This document shows positions 48,629-60,396 of a stretch of DNA of 64,000 nucleotides, piece after piece (position 1 is the stretch's first letter; every line of letters starts with the position of its first letter). The position numbers were made by a program, and so were the translations under genes. A model generated the notes under the pieces. It made no database searches, was not told where the DNA came from, and saw nothing but the letters and a program-made list of their open reading frames with translations. Source of the DNA: Talpa occidentalis (taxonomy: Eukaryota; Chordata; Mammalia; Eulipotyphla; Talpidae); assembly GCF_014898055.3 (NCBI RefSeq), contig NW_023601433.1:48169876-48233875 (forward strand), in the 5' to 3' direction.

Positions 48629-49029
48629 ATAGACTTTAGACATGTTCTTCTCCAATTAAATCTCCCCCTCAGGATTTTCATCTTCCATCAGTCTTTAAGA
48701 AGCGTTGTTTCCAGACATCTCTCCTTGGTGCTCTTGCTTTCTGAATGAATATTAATCCAAAATATTTTACTTACTCCTGTAGTTGTGGTTTGCATCCAGA
48801 AGTCGATGACTTCCAAATCAACACCACATTTGCTTTGAACTTGGATATCAGAGTCTCTAAATTATAAGGACCACTGATCCCTATAAAGTCCCATGTCTTC
48901 AAAACTTTTTCTATTTCCACTATTTCTGTCTTGCTGTATAATTATCAGAAATCTCTATTGTATTAATAGTAGTAATTTCTTGACTAGTGCTTTAAGCCAT
49001 CCACATTGTTTTCAGGGTAAGTGTTAAGA

Positions 49030-49640
49030 AATTGAAAAGGAAGTCCCTTAATTAGCATCCTTGGTGGTCTCATTGCATACAGGACAAATTCAACTTCATG
49101 TGTCATGCTATTCCCTCTCTTGTCTGGTTCTTGCTTACCTCTTTAGCCTAGAATGGCTGCTTCCTACACATGAAGAACTCTTCAATAACCATATACCAGT
49201 TATAATTCAAAGACTCAGTCTTTATCAACTTTTATTTTTTTATCTACTCAACATCTCTGATTAGTTGTTTAATAAGCACCTCAAATTAAAATGTCCTAAG
49301 CAAAACTTGCCTTTTTCTCTCTAAAATACTTTCTACTCTGAGCCTGCCCCATCTTTGTGAAAGTTACCACCATTTTTTTGCACCAAAAAACTTAAGTGTC
49401 ATCTTTTTTGTCCTCTCTTTACCCCCCTTATCTGTTATTACCTTTCTCTGTTTTATGTATAGCACTTCTTACTAAAAATTTCATTATTATATCATATTGT
49501 CATAAAAATGCCTTTTACTTATCCTATTATCTCTTCCTTTCATTAAATTCTATATTTTGAGGATGTAAATATTGTCTATCTTGTTATTTACTATATTCCA
49601 GTTTTAAGAACAGTATTAGTTATTAATATTAACTAGCAAT
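49030..49640 (+). repeat. L2-like and other old LINE fragments
   Basis: 49050-49180 has the order CATACAGGACAAATTCAACT, GTCTGGTTCTTGCTTACCTC typical of the L2 3' region. 49262-49430 (AAGCACCTCAAATTAAAATG, CACCAAAAAACTTAAGTGTC) matches a common old repeat I cannot name. 49430-49640 resembles an L2 terminal region. All are strongly diverged. Confidence 0.5.
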
Positions 49641-50555
49641 TATTGTAGCTGATAATAAATTACCACTAAAAATTTGTTGAATTTTTACTCTTTGATCAAA
49701 GTCCAACTCAAATGTTTATAACACTGCTCTAATCTCTTCCCCAAGGAGAGTTGGCCTCTGTCTTCTATGCTACCACTGTGCTTGTTCTTATGCTATTATT
49801 ACACCCAACATCCTACAAGATCTTCCTACTAAACTGTAAAAATAAGGCATCTTGTCTTTTAAGGTTAGAAACTGAGAATCAGAAAATTCAGGGATTTACT
49901 CAGAATTGTTAATCTAAAACAGAAACCCAGACCTCAGTCTAGTGCTCTTTCCTCTTATCATGTACTTCCTGAAGTAATATGGTATAAATATTGCCTAAAT
50001 TCTTTTCTGGATACCCTGGTTTCACTGGAAACCTTCTTGCTCTCTCAATGCAGAGGTGATGACAGGTCACCAATATTTTTCGCACCAAAAACCTTTGATA
50101 TCTGGTTAAATATCAATGCCTGGTGTATGGAAATCAAATGAATGTTTGAATTAGTGCATATTTTACTGGATACATGCTTTTTGATCTAATTTTGCTCTAC
50201 TTTCATATTGTGAAAACTCAGTCTTTCTTTATTACCACCTATTTCTGTTTTTTGAGCTTCATCTTACCCTCTTCCTCTCATAGCTATCTCATTTAGACAG
50301 GAGTGACTCTTTTGATCCTGGTCATTCCGAGTGCATGCCTAGAGAGGGAATAGCCCTTTTCTTCAGATAAAGGTACTGGAAATACCTTTTCCCTTGAAGC
50401 TCAGAAGTAGTGAAGAAACCCAGAGCAGAACTTATTGAATTGATGTGGCTTATGCACCTTAAAATTAGATATGTCTAATGTGCAAAGTTTCCAGATGGCC
50501 TTAAAGACCTCTGAACATTGGGAATCCTGATATAATCATCTTTGACCATCACAAT
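49641..50555. other. Unassigned DNA, perhaps further LINE remnants
   Basis: 49690-49870 has faint L2-like order. The remainder holds no recognisable feature. Confidence 0.35.
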
Positions 50556-50638
50556 ACACATACTAAATTCTCATGTTGTACACCCTAAATATATACAATA
50601 ATTATTTGTCAAATATCTTCAATAAAGCTGGAAAAAAT
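50556..50638 (+). repeat. Old LINE 3' terminus
   Basis: CTCATGTTGTACACCCTAAA, then a TCAATAAAGCTGGAAAAAA ending with an AATAAA signal, is a common 3' end of old LINE-1 families in mammals. The rest of the element is not visible. Confidence 0.55.
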
Positions 50639-51208
50639 GAACTATTAACAGCAAGGGAGTCCATGTTATATAATTAAGAAATAAAACTACTTTTTCTATT
50701 CTTTTGGGTATTTTTTTTCTTTTCTGGGAAGATTTCTTTTATGGTGTTCTCAGTTGAGACTTAGCAAATGTTTGCCTTACCCGCTTCCTAATTTAGCCGG
50801 ACTGAGAATATGAAGATCATGAAAAAAGATATAGTATTTCTGGAAACATAAGAGATTTCCAATTTATTACTCAGATGTATTGCACCAATGAATTGAAACA
50901 TGAGTTTCTTGAAGGCTTAACAGAATTATTGTATGTTTACTTGGTGCAAAAATACTAAGGAGAAAAATCAAAATGAATAGAGAATGGATAATTAGTCTTA
51001 GGAAAAAGATAATCATGGATAAGGCTATTTAAACTGGAGAAAAGGAGACCTCCAACCTGTGGCGAATCATTTCCTAAAGGAAATTTGTGGTGTAAGATGC
51101 TCCTGGTAACTGTGTTATCCAGGCAGAAAATCAGTTCTTGGGAGAAAGACTAAGCATGTCAGCATACATCTTTATACTGAATCTTGAAAATATGTAGCAT
51201 CATTGCTT

Positions 51209-51720
51209 AAAAAATATTAAATGAATTCCTACTATGAGTGAGACAATCCGGTATTTTTCATTTTCTTTCTGGCTTATTTTGCTGAGCATGATCCCTTCCA
51301 GCTCCATCCATGTGCTGCAAATTGCATGTGTTTATCTTTTTTGATTGCTGAGTAATATTCCATTGTGTATATGTGCCACATCTTCTTGATCCAATCATCT
51401 ATTTTTGGGCACTTGGGTTGTTTCCATAGCTTACCTATTGTAACTAGTGCTGAAAACATAAATAAGGGGCCAGGAAAAAGAATAATTATAATAAAGTAAA
51501 ATCAAAACCAATAAGCAACTATAAACCAGAGACACACTATGGGGGGTTTAGGGGGGGAAAAGGGAGTAGGATCAAAACAAGGGGGGGTGGGAATTCTATG
51601 GTGATTATAACCAAGATGAAAATGCATACATTGTGCAAAAATGAAAAATGATGTGAAAAATATATAAAAGAAAATAAAGAAAAAAAATAAAGAACTAAAC
51701 AGTAAAAAATTATTAAATGA
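51209..51720 (+). mobile_element. Twin-primed (5'-inverted) short LINE-1
   Basis: 51225 to about 51452 is LINE-1 ORF2 3' end in reverse orientation (WIKKMWHIYTMEYYSAIKK on the minus strand). From about 51453 to 51703 the sequence flips to forward orientation and carries the 3'UTR, including the G-rich tract, and an A-rich tail. Compared with the full-length element, the two halves meet at about 25940 with almost nothing lost. Flanks AAAAAATATTAAATGA (51209-51224) and AAAAAATTATTAAATGA (51704-51720) are target duplications with one indel. Confidence 0.92.
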
Positions 51721-52012
51721 GCAGATAAATGCCATGAGAAACAAAATACAGCTATTTACCAGGTTGCATTGACTGAGCCAAAAAAAAATCTTTGAAATAA
51801 CAATAAATTAATAAGCAAATATGGTCATCTCCAGTTAATGACATTTGTTTTTCCTCTAATAATACCACCAGTTGCACTAATATCTTGATTGTTTGTACTT
51901 TAATAATAATTTTTGTGCCAACCCTGAACTGTAAGACACCTTTCTGGTCTTAGACAAATGTTCTGTCATCTTTAAAGGAAAATATGACATTGAATGTTTC
52001 CTGAGCAGACAG

Positions 52013-52084
52013 GAAAATAAAATCAAAAATAAATATGTAAAAACAAGTGAAAATAAAATCAAAAACAAATATGTAAAAACAACT
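52013..52084 (+). repeat. 36-bp tandem duplication, two copies
   Basis: GAAAATAAAATCAAAAATAA begins copy 1 (52013-52048) and GAAAATAAAATCAAAAACAA begins copy 2 (52049-52084). The copies differ at two positions. Confidence 0.95.
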
Positions 52085-54429
52085 GGAGGTATTGCTTAGA
52101 AAGCAGGCATTTTTGTTCCTACTTTGGCCCTGAGGCTTATCCAGAACCCCAGTGAATCATTTCTAAACCACTTTGACATTTGCATATTTGAATCCAGATT
52201 CTCTAGATCACATTATAATATGTACATTTTTGCATATGTACAAGTGTGCGCTATGTTACAAGTAGCTGGACTTGCCAAGTGTTCGAGGTACTGCTCAACT
52301 GGGAAGAGCCTTGTGCATTTACATACTTTAAGGAAAAGGATCTTGAAAATCTCAAGTTTTGATGTGTGCGTGTTGTTTTGTTTTGCTTTTGATTCTGTCA
52401 ACCAAAATTTCAATAGCCTTGGCACAAGTTAGTACTATGCCTGTGCTGATAAAAATGCTTATTGAGGAGGGCTCCGTGTCAATTACTCTGCAGGCTCATA
52501 GAGTAGTGCATGCTCTTTCTAATGAAAATATATGGGCCACTATTTTCCCAGTCTGTGTCCCTCCTTGTGAGTCTAAGTGACACAGCTGCCCCTGATACTC
52601 GCCAGAGGATATTGCCTCCTCTCTGTCTCCTCCTGCCACCTTGGCTTAGGGATGGAAATAAAAAATGTACTTCCATTTGGATGTCATTCCTACCCCCTTC
52701 CAAATTCTGCAGCCCATGGACTTCAATAAATATGTCTAGAGAACCTTTTTATAATAAAGGATAGTGGGCTCACAGGCAGCAGCAGCTAATTCTCATTCAA
52801 ATTAAACAATGAGAATGGGTCTGATGGCAGCTTTGTTAGAAGTAGAATCACTCAGGCATAGCATTAAGCTTGGGTCCAAAATGAGCTGTCTCAAATGGAG
52901 TAGCTCACTTTAGCATGGTAAACAATGACCACCTGCTATTCTCTCAAATGCATCCAAAGGATAAGGAGCACTTTATTATTTTAACTAGCATGCAGCCTCT
53001 AGAGGCTATCCTAGTAGACATCAATCACTAAATTTATGGCTTGTAATGATATCTAGGAGGATATGAGAAAGAAAAGTCTTTAAGAGTCCCTTTCACAAAC
53101 ATGGTCAAATTGAACTTAAAATCTGTGGAGCGAAGAAAATACATCTTTTTCCCTGGGGAATTAAAAAATATGAGCAAATTATAAGTGACTTTTCAAATAT
53201 ACAATAAGACTGCCAGTCTTATTCAAGGGGAAAAAAATAATTGGCACTTTATGTCAGTATTTTCCATGAATTATCTGAAAAACAGATAAAACATGTCATT
53301 TATATGGAACTATGTCCCACTGTTCTTCAAAGCTCCTCTCTACTGAATAAATAATCACCTTTCACTGGTGATTGGCACATGTATATAACTCTGATTTGGA
53401 AAAAATAGGTCAGAGAAGCTAAGGGCTAGTTTTATAAGTAATGTTTTCGAGGGTCCTTCAGGGAAGAAAAGGAATTGTAAAGACAAAAGATGAAGCTCAA
53501 TTCTGTCATCCTAGGGTTACAAACTCTACATGTCTATTCTTCCTCTGGACACTGAATCTTGAGGACTGGGAGAGAGATCTGGGAGAAATAAAAGCCACAT
53601 GCCTGCCAGAGTTGCAAACTGCATATTTTGTCTGTGTTTGGAAGATTAGCTCCTTGGTTTCAATATAGAGAAACACTTCTCTGACATTTACCCTTAAATT
53701 AGATGAATAATAGTCTCAGGATAAGCTAATTTGTTGGAAAATGGTGTGTGTTCCTGGTGTTTCTCATATTGTGAGAAAAGCTGAAAACCCAAGCAAAAAT
53801 ATTTCCACCCTCTATAGAATAAACTAGTGGCATGTGAGGTTTGCCAACGCAATGTGCTGTGGATTGTGCATGGAAGAGAGGTTAACTATCTTAGAGACAA
53901 ATATTTTGTTATTGGCAGAAACACTAGCAGTGGGCGTTTGAAGTGAAGACTCTGAGTCCTATTTTACAATGTTTCCATGTCCTTCTTCCATGTCCCAGCA
54001 GCCACGTGACATTGAAAACTTCAGCAAATTAAGCAAATGGAGTAAAACATGTACAACACTGAGATCTAGACAAGCTTAATGGGCTAGTCCCATACATGAA
54101 AAATAACACAGTGTGATGTGCATGAACATCTCTTGAAATTATTTAATGAGACCTTTCTTTAGAAGTCTTTATATAACCTAAGACTACATATGTCAAAAAT
54201 GTTACCAACTGTGTTAGTTCATGTGCAGAAAACACATTATTTTCAACAGCTCACTCTTTATTTTGGCTCAGTCATTATGTGTTACTGGAGATGGATCATT
54301 TCACCTCTTATGGATCACTCACCTTGTTAGGAAGGGTAAGAGAGAGATCTCCACTGAGCAGGAGACACTAGGATGTCCCATTGTCCACAAATATGGGTTC
54401 AGAACAAGTGGGACATTCTAATGACCCCT
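52085..54429. other. Unassigned intergenic DNA
   Basis: No exon or repeat family is recognised. 52750-53060 is complex sequence without repeats and a possible conserved non-coding stretch. Opposite-strand frames at 52124-52764 lack motifs. Confidence 0.4.
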
Positions 54430-55600
54430 TCATTCTCTCCTGTCAGAATCCACATCCTTAGGCTTCCACTGACTTGTCCAGGCTCCACCAGCAGCCCCCA
54501 ACCACCCAACCCCCAAACACACACTCAGAAGGTAATCCTGAGCTGATCAAGAGAGTGACAAAAGCCTGACTCTGTAGCTCATGGGTGTAGGGGCAGGATG
54601 GGCACAGAGCTAGTTTTTTATGATTCAAGCAGAACAGACAAGGTAAAGGAGAGTCCTGGAGCCCTCGGGGGCTTTCTCAGGTTTTTATTGAGTTTTTTCA
54701 TGTAGTCCAGCAACCAGGTACATGGCAGGCAGGGGTGCCAGGGGCCAGGAGGCTGGCAGGCCTCCAAGCCCTCAGCAAGTCTTCACTCTGGGCTCCCTGG
54801 CGTTCTTCCTCCCCTTGTCTCCTGCCTCTCTCTCCTGCCTCTGCTTCTCTTGGCCAATATATCAATACTGCAGCCATGGCTCACAGAAGTAAACAACACA
54901 ACTGCAACAATGTACAAAATGCAGGTGCCCCATCAGGAAGGGCAATCTTAATGGTGGGAGGGCAGAAAAGCCTGAAAATCACTTACCCTACAATGGGTCT
55001 TCCCATATCAGCAGTACTACTGCTCCTTCCTCCAACCTTGAACTCAGAACTAAGAACTGGGCTTCAGTCTTATTCAATCATCATTTATTTCCAGGCTACT
55101 TTCCTGATTCCCAGTTTTTCCAAGGTAGTTCAGCTTGTCTCTTGCCTGCAGGACATGGAGCTCAGATTCTGAAGTAAAAGCTATGGCCCAGGAATGTGCT
55201 TCCAAAGCTCTCTGCTGCTGACCGTCTGCTTCTCAGGGGTCTGTGTCAGGTTTTCATTGCCATGGTTGCCTGTGGTCTTGAAAGCCACCCCTTAAACACT
55301 AGGGCTGACTGTAGATTGCATAGATCTTAGTATTGTGTTCTGGTGTCCATCCTAGTTGGCCATATTTCTGATAACTCAGTAGGTCTCCAAGTTGCAGTTC
55401 CACTTCAGTGTGTTTCTCTACTCCCAGCAAATTATTTGCATGGGTTTCAACCTGCCAGGTAGCTTAACCAGCTCTTCTTCTCTGGGAACTGATACCCAAC
55501 TCACAGACATCCATGAGCCCACTACTTGACCTTGTCCTCACCCTTTTGCCACCCCCATCATAGTTGATGGGTCTATCCACACTGGTTCAATCACAATATT
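54430..55600 (-). other. GC-richer block, possible LTR-element remnant
   Basis: GC rises sharply here relative to both flanks. On the minus strand CTCAATAAAAACCTGAGAAA near 54673-54692 resembles an LTR R-region poly-A signal. The 145-aa plus frame at 54735-55172 begins in a CT-rich compositional patch and has no recognisable domain. I cannot name a family. Confidence 0.3.
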
Positions 55601-55816
55601 TTTTTACCATGGAATTTGGAATTGTACATGTTTATTTAAAGTGAAGATAGTGACAGAGACAAAGACAGAGACAGAGAAAGAAGAGGTCTGGTGAACAATC
55701 ATCCTGGTTCTAGTCCCTTCCTCAAGCCCAGCTGAATGCTCCTCTGGGTCTATGAGCATCATACAGGTCTCATTAACATCATCTATCATTTTGCTTGCTC
55801 TTTTTTTCATTCAGTT

Positions 55817-56112
55817 TGAGTTTTTTATTTTTTTAAATATTTATTTATTTATTTATACAAGAACTGGGGTACAGGCCAGATTCGCAGGAGGGTGAGAGGA
55901 TTCACCAGAGACAGAGTGGGGATCAGAACAGGCAGACTGACGAAATACACAGCTGAGGGGAGCAGCAGACTTGACAGGAGAGGTCTGCTGTGCCATGTGG
56001 GGTTCTCCCTGGCCGGCCCAGATCGAACCGGCACTGCAGAGGCTGCGGACAGCTTCACAGCGCTGTGCTCAACCACCTGCGCCACCAGGGGAGGCCCTGA
56101 GTTCTTTATTTT
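55817..56112 (-). mobile_element. tRNA-derived SINE with TSDs
   Basis: The SINE is 55832-56097, minus strand. Target duplications TGAGTTTTTTATTTT (55817-55831) and TGAGTTCTTTATTTT (56098-56112) differ at one base. The B-box complement GATCGAACCGGC is intact. Frames 55849-56085 and 55892-56131 are read-through. Confidence 0.94.
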
Positions 56113-56689
56113 AGAACCACAACAGTTCTAATCCATGCAGATCCCCAGAGTTGTCAGTGTCTGATAATTTCCCACAGGGAAGTTGAGTTAAAGTGGGGCT
56201 GGGTTGGTGGGTGGGGTTCTTCTCCAACACCTCTCCCTTCAACCCAAGCATCCCCATTTTGTTTTATATATTGGAATTTCACACATTATTATACTTAAAC
56301 ATGTTATGTTGATTTTTTGTTGCTAAAAAATGAGAATTGCTCCTTGTGGACTAGGAGGATCCCTGTTTCCTACACATTTCTATGGTTGGGGCCATTGGAT
56401 TCCTCAGTTTTAGGCTTCACTTCATCTCTGCCTTTGCTAACTCCTTATTCACCTCAAATATTGATATAACATAGTCGACTGAGCCAAAAATCCCAATTTT
56501 CTCAGCTTTAATCCCTTTTTCTGTCTCTGATCTACACTAAACCTCTAGCATCTTGAGTCTAGAACCTAGTTTTAGAAACCAATAGGGCATACATACAGTG
56601 TCCCTTTACAATTGCTCAGTCTTCCTAAGTAAATATTATACGACTACCATTACCACTTATTAAAATAGTGCAAAGGCTGGGGTACAAGT

Positions 56690-58010
56690 CACTTTTTGTG
56701 GGTCCTCACCATTGCACTCAAAATTGCAAGATACCACACAGGCTCGGGTTGTAACAACAAGGTTTATGAACAAAGGGGTAATTTGAAAAAAGGAAAGGGC
56801 ACCTAAGGTTACAAATGGCTGTCTGTCCTACCTTAGATAGTGTCTATATTATACTGTCTAAAGGATACTAGATGGTCTGGGGCTGCTGGCACACCAGTAA
56901 GTAATGGACCAGGATCCAGTTACCCAGTTCACAGTGACAGCTGGAGGGGATCACTAATGAGGTGGCACCACACTAGCCAGCAACACCTATCTGAAGGCCC
57001 AGGATGACCATTGCCAGACACTGGAGCAGGCAGTGCCAGAGGCAACAGCATCAGAAAGCAGTGATAGAGGATCAGAAGCTGTGGACAGCAATCATTGGTA
57101 GCCAAATACAAGTCAATAGAGCCGGTTGTAGGTCAAAAGTGGTGGTCAGTACTGGTCAGCAGATGACAGTGCCAGACAGCAGGCAAAAGTGTTAGTCTTT
57201 TGAGGGGCTGATGACATAAGCCAACAGCAGATAGCCCTATTATAGACACTCATCATATGTCAACAGTGCCATTTTACAGGCAATGCCAGAGGCAAGACTG
57301 GAGGTAGATGTCAGGCTGCAGCTTCAAGTGGACATCAGATGACAGGGACTGTATTGGCTGAGTCACAAGGTATCTTTCCAAAGAGTCTGTCTACAAAGGT
57401 CTTTCCTGGAGAAGGTCTGGACAAGCCTGACAAATGGCTCCCAAAACCTTCAAAACCTTAGCTTACATCCCCATTAGGGTACTTGCCTTTCAAACCTGAT
57501 TGGTTCATTTACAATCCAGGTTGTTTGATTGCTGACAGTTGAGCTCAAATATTATTGGTCCATTTATAACCCTGAATGATCTCAAAATCTTTGAATGACA
57601 CCAGTGAGCTCTAACTTGATTGGTCTGTTTGCAATCCTGATTTGGTGTTCAAAATGAAATCCTGGTGTGGCATCCAGACCTGACCTATGCTGAAGTCAGG
57701 CAATCTCCTCAGCAGTGGGCTCATGGGAGCCACTGCCAAAGCTGGCTTCAGTGAAGCTGATTGTCGAAGGATCCCAAACCAGGAGCCTCAGGATTCAGTG
57801 GCCACCACCACTGTCAGAGCTCACCAGGCTGGCCAGGGGACTGTCACAACACAGCCCAGGGTGATACAACCATAGTGTAGGGCTGCCTGCAGGCAGAAAG
57901 TGCTGCAGGTCTCTCTTCCTGGCTCCCACCAGGACCTGCTATAAAACCAGGCTGGTACTGGGTCATCACAACCCTCAGCAGCCACGGCTGTGAGGATCCC
58001 ATTTCATTAT
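56690..58010 (-). mobile_element. Probable class I endogenous retrovirus LTR
   Basis: On the minus strand, 57640-57495 holds three related units, each with ACCAAT-type sequence preceded by a TGTAAATG-like word, spaced 55-65 bases apart (plus-strand ATTGG at 57499, 57554, 57619). Repeated TGTAAATGGACCAATCA units are typical of U3 in several class I LTRs. A TATAATA-like word follows at about 57235. GAGCTC recurs between units. The outer limits are guesses from the GC shift. No gag, pol or env frame is recognised. Confidence 0.45.
56930..57350. repeat. Degenerate CAGTGCCAGA-type repeat region
   Basis: Short words such as CAGTGCCAGA, GGCAACAGC, CAGCAGATGACAG and CAATGCCAGAGGCAA recur irregularly. 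It is an imperfect, low-order repeat inside the LTR-like block. Confidence 0.5.
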
Positions 58011-59024
58011 CCTACAATTCTGCAGTTTGACATGCGTAGTGATAAAAGGTTTACAAACATAATAGATTCTCTTATAAAAACCTATAAAGTCTTCTTAGAA
58101 TTATTTTTGTAATGATATTGTTTTATCACTTGAGGTTTACAAAAGGAACAACCTATTACCTATTTTATATTTTTTTAACATGTGAAGATTTCCTTTTAAT
58201 AAAGTTTGTTGCTAAAAATTTAATAGGCACATAAGAAATAACTTAAAGTGCTCTAGAAAATGACAAAGATCCCCAATTTTGTTTGCCTGGTATTAACCTT
58301 GCAAATATCTAGGACTAAATTGACATTCAGAGTGCTGCCTGTATCCAGCGATCTCATTTACAGCAATTGGAGCTTACCCATTAGCTTTGGAATTTGGAAA
58401 AGTTCATCATAATTGGGGTTGGAGGGTTAGTTCATGCACTTCATTAACTCATGTGCCAAAAATCTCTTCAAATTAATGATATCTCAACCCAAGTTATTAC
58501 ATTTTTCTCTGAAAATTATTGGGCAATAAATGTTTGAACATAACTCACGTGATATAATAATGGAATTAATGTAAGTAGAGATGTAATGACTTCTTTGATT
58601 AATGGATTCTTGGACAACACAGTTGACTTAGACTATAATACCTTTTAATTAGAAATGAGAACAACTTTCTCTTTCAAATATTGGTACTGCTTACATGGTT
58701 TATACCTAACCACAGGTGAGAAATATTTATAGTCTAAATGAAAGCACTTCTCCAGCAAAACTAAAGCTGGCTTTTGACCCATTCCCCTTATTCATGGCAT
58801 AATTTGTGTGTTTCTTCTAGGGGGGCTCTCATATAAAAAAAGATCCCCTCAGGCCATCCACCTATTCTCCAAGTTGTTGACTTTCTGTATGAAACAGAAC
58901 AAACATCTCTGACTTTTTAGATATCTCACTCACCCTACCTGTTTTATTTTTGTTTTTAACATTTTTGTCATTACTAGAACCACCACTTTTATCCTGATAA
59001 GGTTTTTACTGAAATTCCTCCTAA
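58011..59024. other. Unassigned AT-rich DNA
   Basis: No exon, repeat or RNA gene is recognised. The composition returns to the AT-rich background. Confidence 0.5.
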
Positions 59025-59329
59025 GAATTTGGCTAATTTTTTTTAAAGATTTATTTATTTATTTTATACAACCATTGGGTACAGTCAGAAGCACGGGAAG
59101 GTGAGAGAATTCACCAGAGTCAGAGCGGAGAGTAGAGCAGGCAGACTGACGAAGTACACTGCTGAGGGGAGCAGCGGGCGGCAGGAGAGGTCTGCTTGCC
59201 ATGTGGGACCCTCCTCCGGTGGCCGGGGAGCAGCCGGGGATCGAACCGGTGTTGCAGAGGCTGCGGGCAGCTTCACAACCCAGCACTCAACCGCTGCGCC
59301 ACCGGGGAGGCCCGAATTTGGCTAATTTT
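59025..59329 (-). mobile_element. tRNA-derived SINE, subfamily A, perfect TSDs
   Basis: The SINE is 59041-59313, minus strand, close to consensus. It has an intact A-box (GCTGCGCCACC complement) and B-box (GGTTCGATCCC on the minus strand). The duplications GAATTTGGCTAATTTT at 59025-59040 and 59314-59329 are identical. It is among the youngest insertions here and the best single copy for deriving a consensus. Frames 59059-59325 are read-through. Confidence 0.96.
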
Positions 59330-60090
59330 AAACTTAACCAATTTCATTTTCTCAATCTAAACACATTTGCAAATACTTTCAGATTTTTTTTTCTCTTATT
59401 TTCCAGCCATTTCATTGAAGAAAATTGGCATTTTGATTTCAGTTTTGTGGATTTTGAATCAGAGAAACATAGATGTAAAAACCGTATCCAAGGAACATAG
59501 TGCTCAATTGCAAAGAATTAATTAAAACTATCATGTCTTTTCCTTAGTCGTTCAGCTGTGAATGTGTTTAATGACCTGGTATCTGCCGTTGGCCATAGTC
59601 CTGGAAGCATGTTAAGAGAATAGGAATATTCTGTTAGGATATAAGACAGAGTGTTTGGAGAGACAAAAAGGCAATGCTGTGTGGCAGTAGATTGGCGATG
59701 GCCAATGTTGGGAGCTGATAATTACCATACATGAGCTTTATTTGTGGACAAGAAATTATAGCGAAGTTCAGAATCTAACTACTCAGCACATTTCATTGAA
59801 CCTTGCATTAGAAGCAGTCAAAACTCCTTGTTTTGAACTCAATATCTACTGTAGAGCACCAGAAAGACTGGAAATAGGCTAACCTTCTGTACCCGAGAGT
59901 ATATAAGAGGTTCCCACAAGGCTATTCCAAAGACTAATAGCCTTCTTCCCCAGACCCAGTTTCCCTGGAAATAAATTTCCGCAGCTCTTAGTAATAGTAA
60001 TGGTGGTAGTTATTGTGTTTCTTAGCTTCCATAGCCTTTGATAATATAATTGATGCTGGTGCTGCAGCATTTCAGTGGCTTCTTGGCATT
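59330..60090. other. Unassigned intergenic DNA
   Basis: No exon, repeat or RNA gene is recognised. Confidence 0.5.
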
Positions 60091-60396
60091 AAGACATTTC
60101 CAGTGAGGGCCTCCCTGGTGGCGCAAGAGGTTAAGACACAACCTATGAAGCTGTCCACAGCCACTGTAACATGAGTTCGATCCCCGGCCAGGGAGCTACC
60201 TACATGGTGCAGCAGACCTCTCCTGTCTTGCCCGCTACTCCCCTCAACAGTGTTTTCAGCCAGTCTTCCTGTTCTGTTCCCCTAATCTGTCTCTGGTGAA
60301 TCCTCTCACCCCCTGACACTTCTGGCCTGTACCTGAGTTCTTGTATGCATAAATAAATAAATCTTAAAAAAAAAAAAAAAAAAGACATTTCCAATG
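60091..60396 (+). mobile_element. tRNA-derived SINE, subfamily B, with TSDs
   Basis: The SINE is 60106-60381 with head GGGCCTCCCTGGTGGCGCAA and the GGTTAAGACACAACC variant shared with the copy at 8. The B-box GAGTTCGATCCC is intact. Duplications AAGACATTTCCAGTG (60091-60105) and AAGACATTTCCAATG (60382-60396) differ at one base. Confidence 0.95.

Noticed and set aside
54735..55172. 145-codon open frame
   Set aside because: It begins in a compositionally biased CT-rich patch with no recognisable domain or splice context, inside an LTR-like block.
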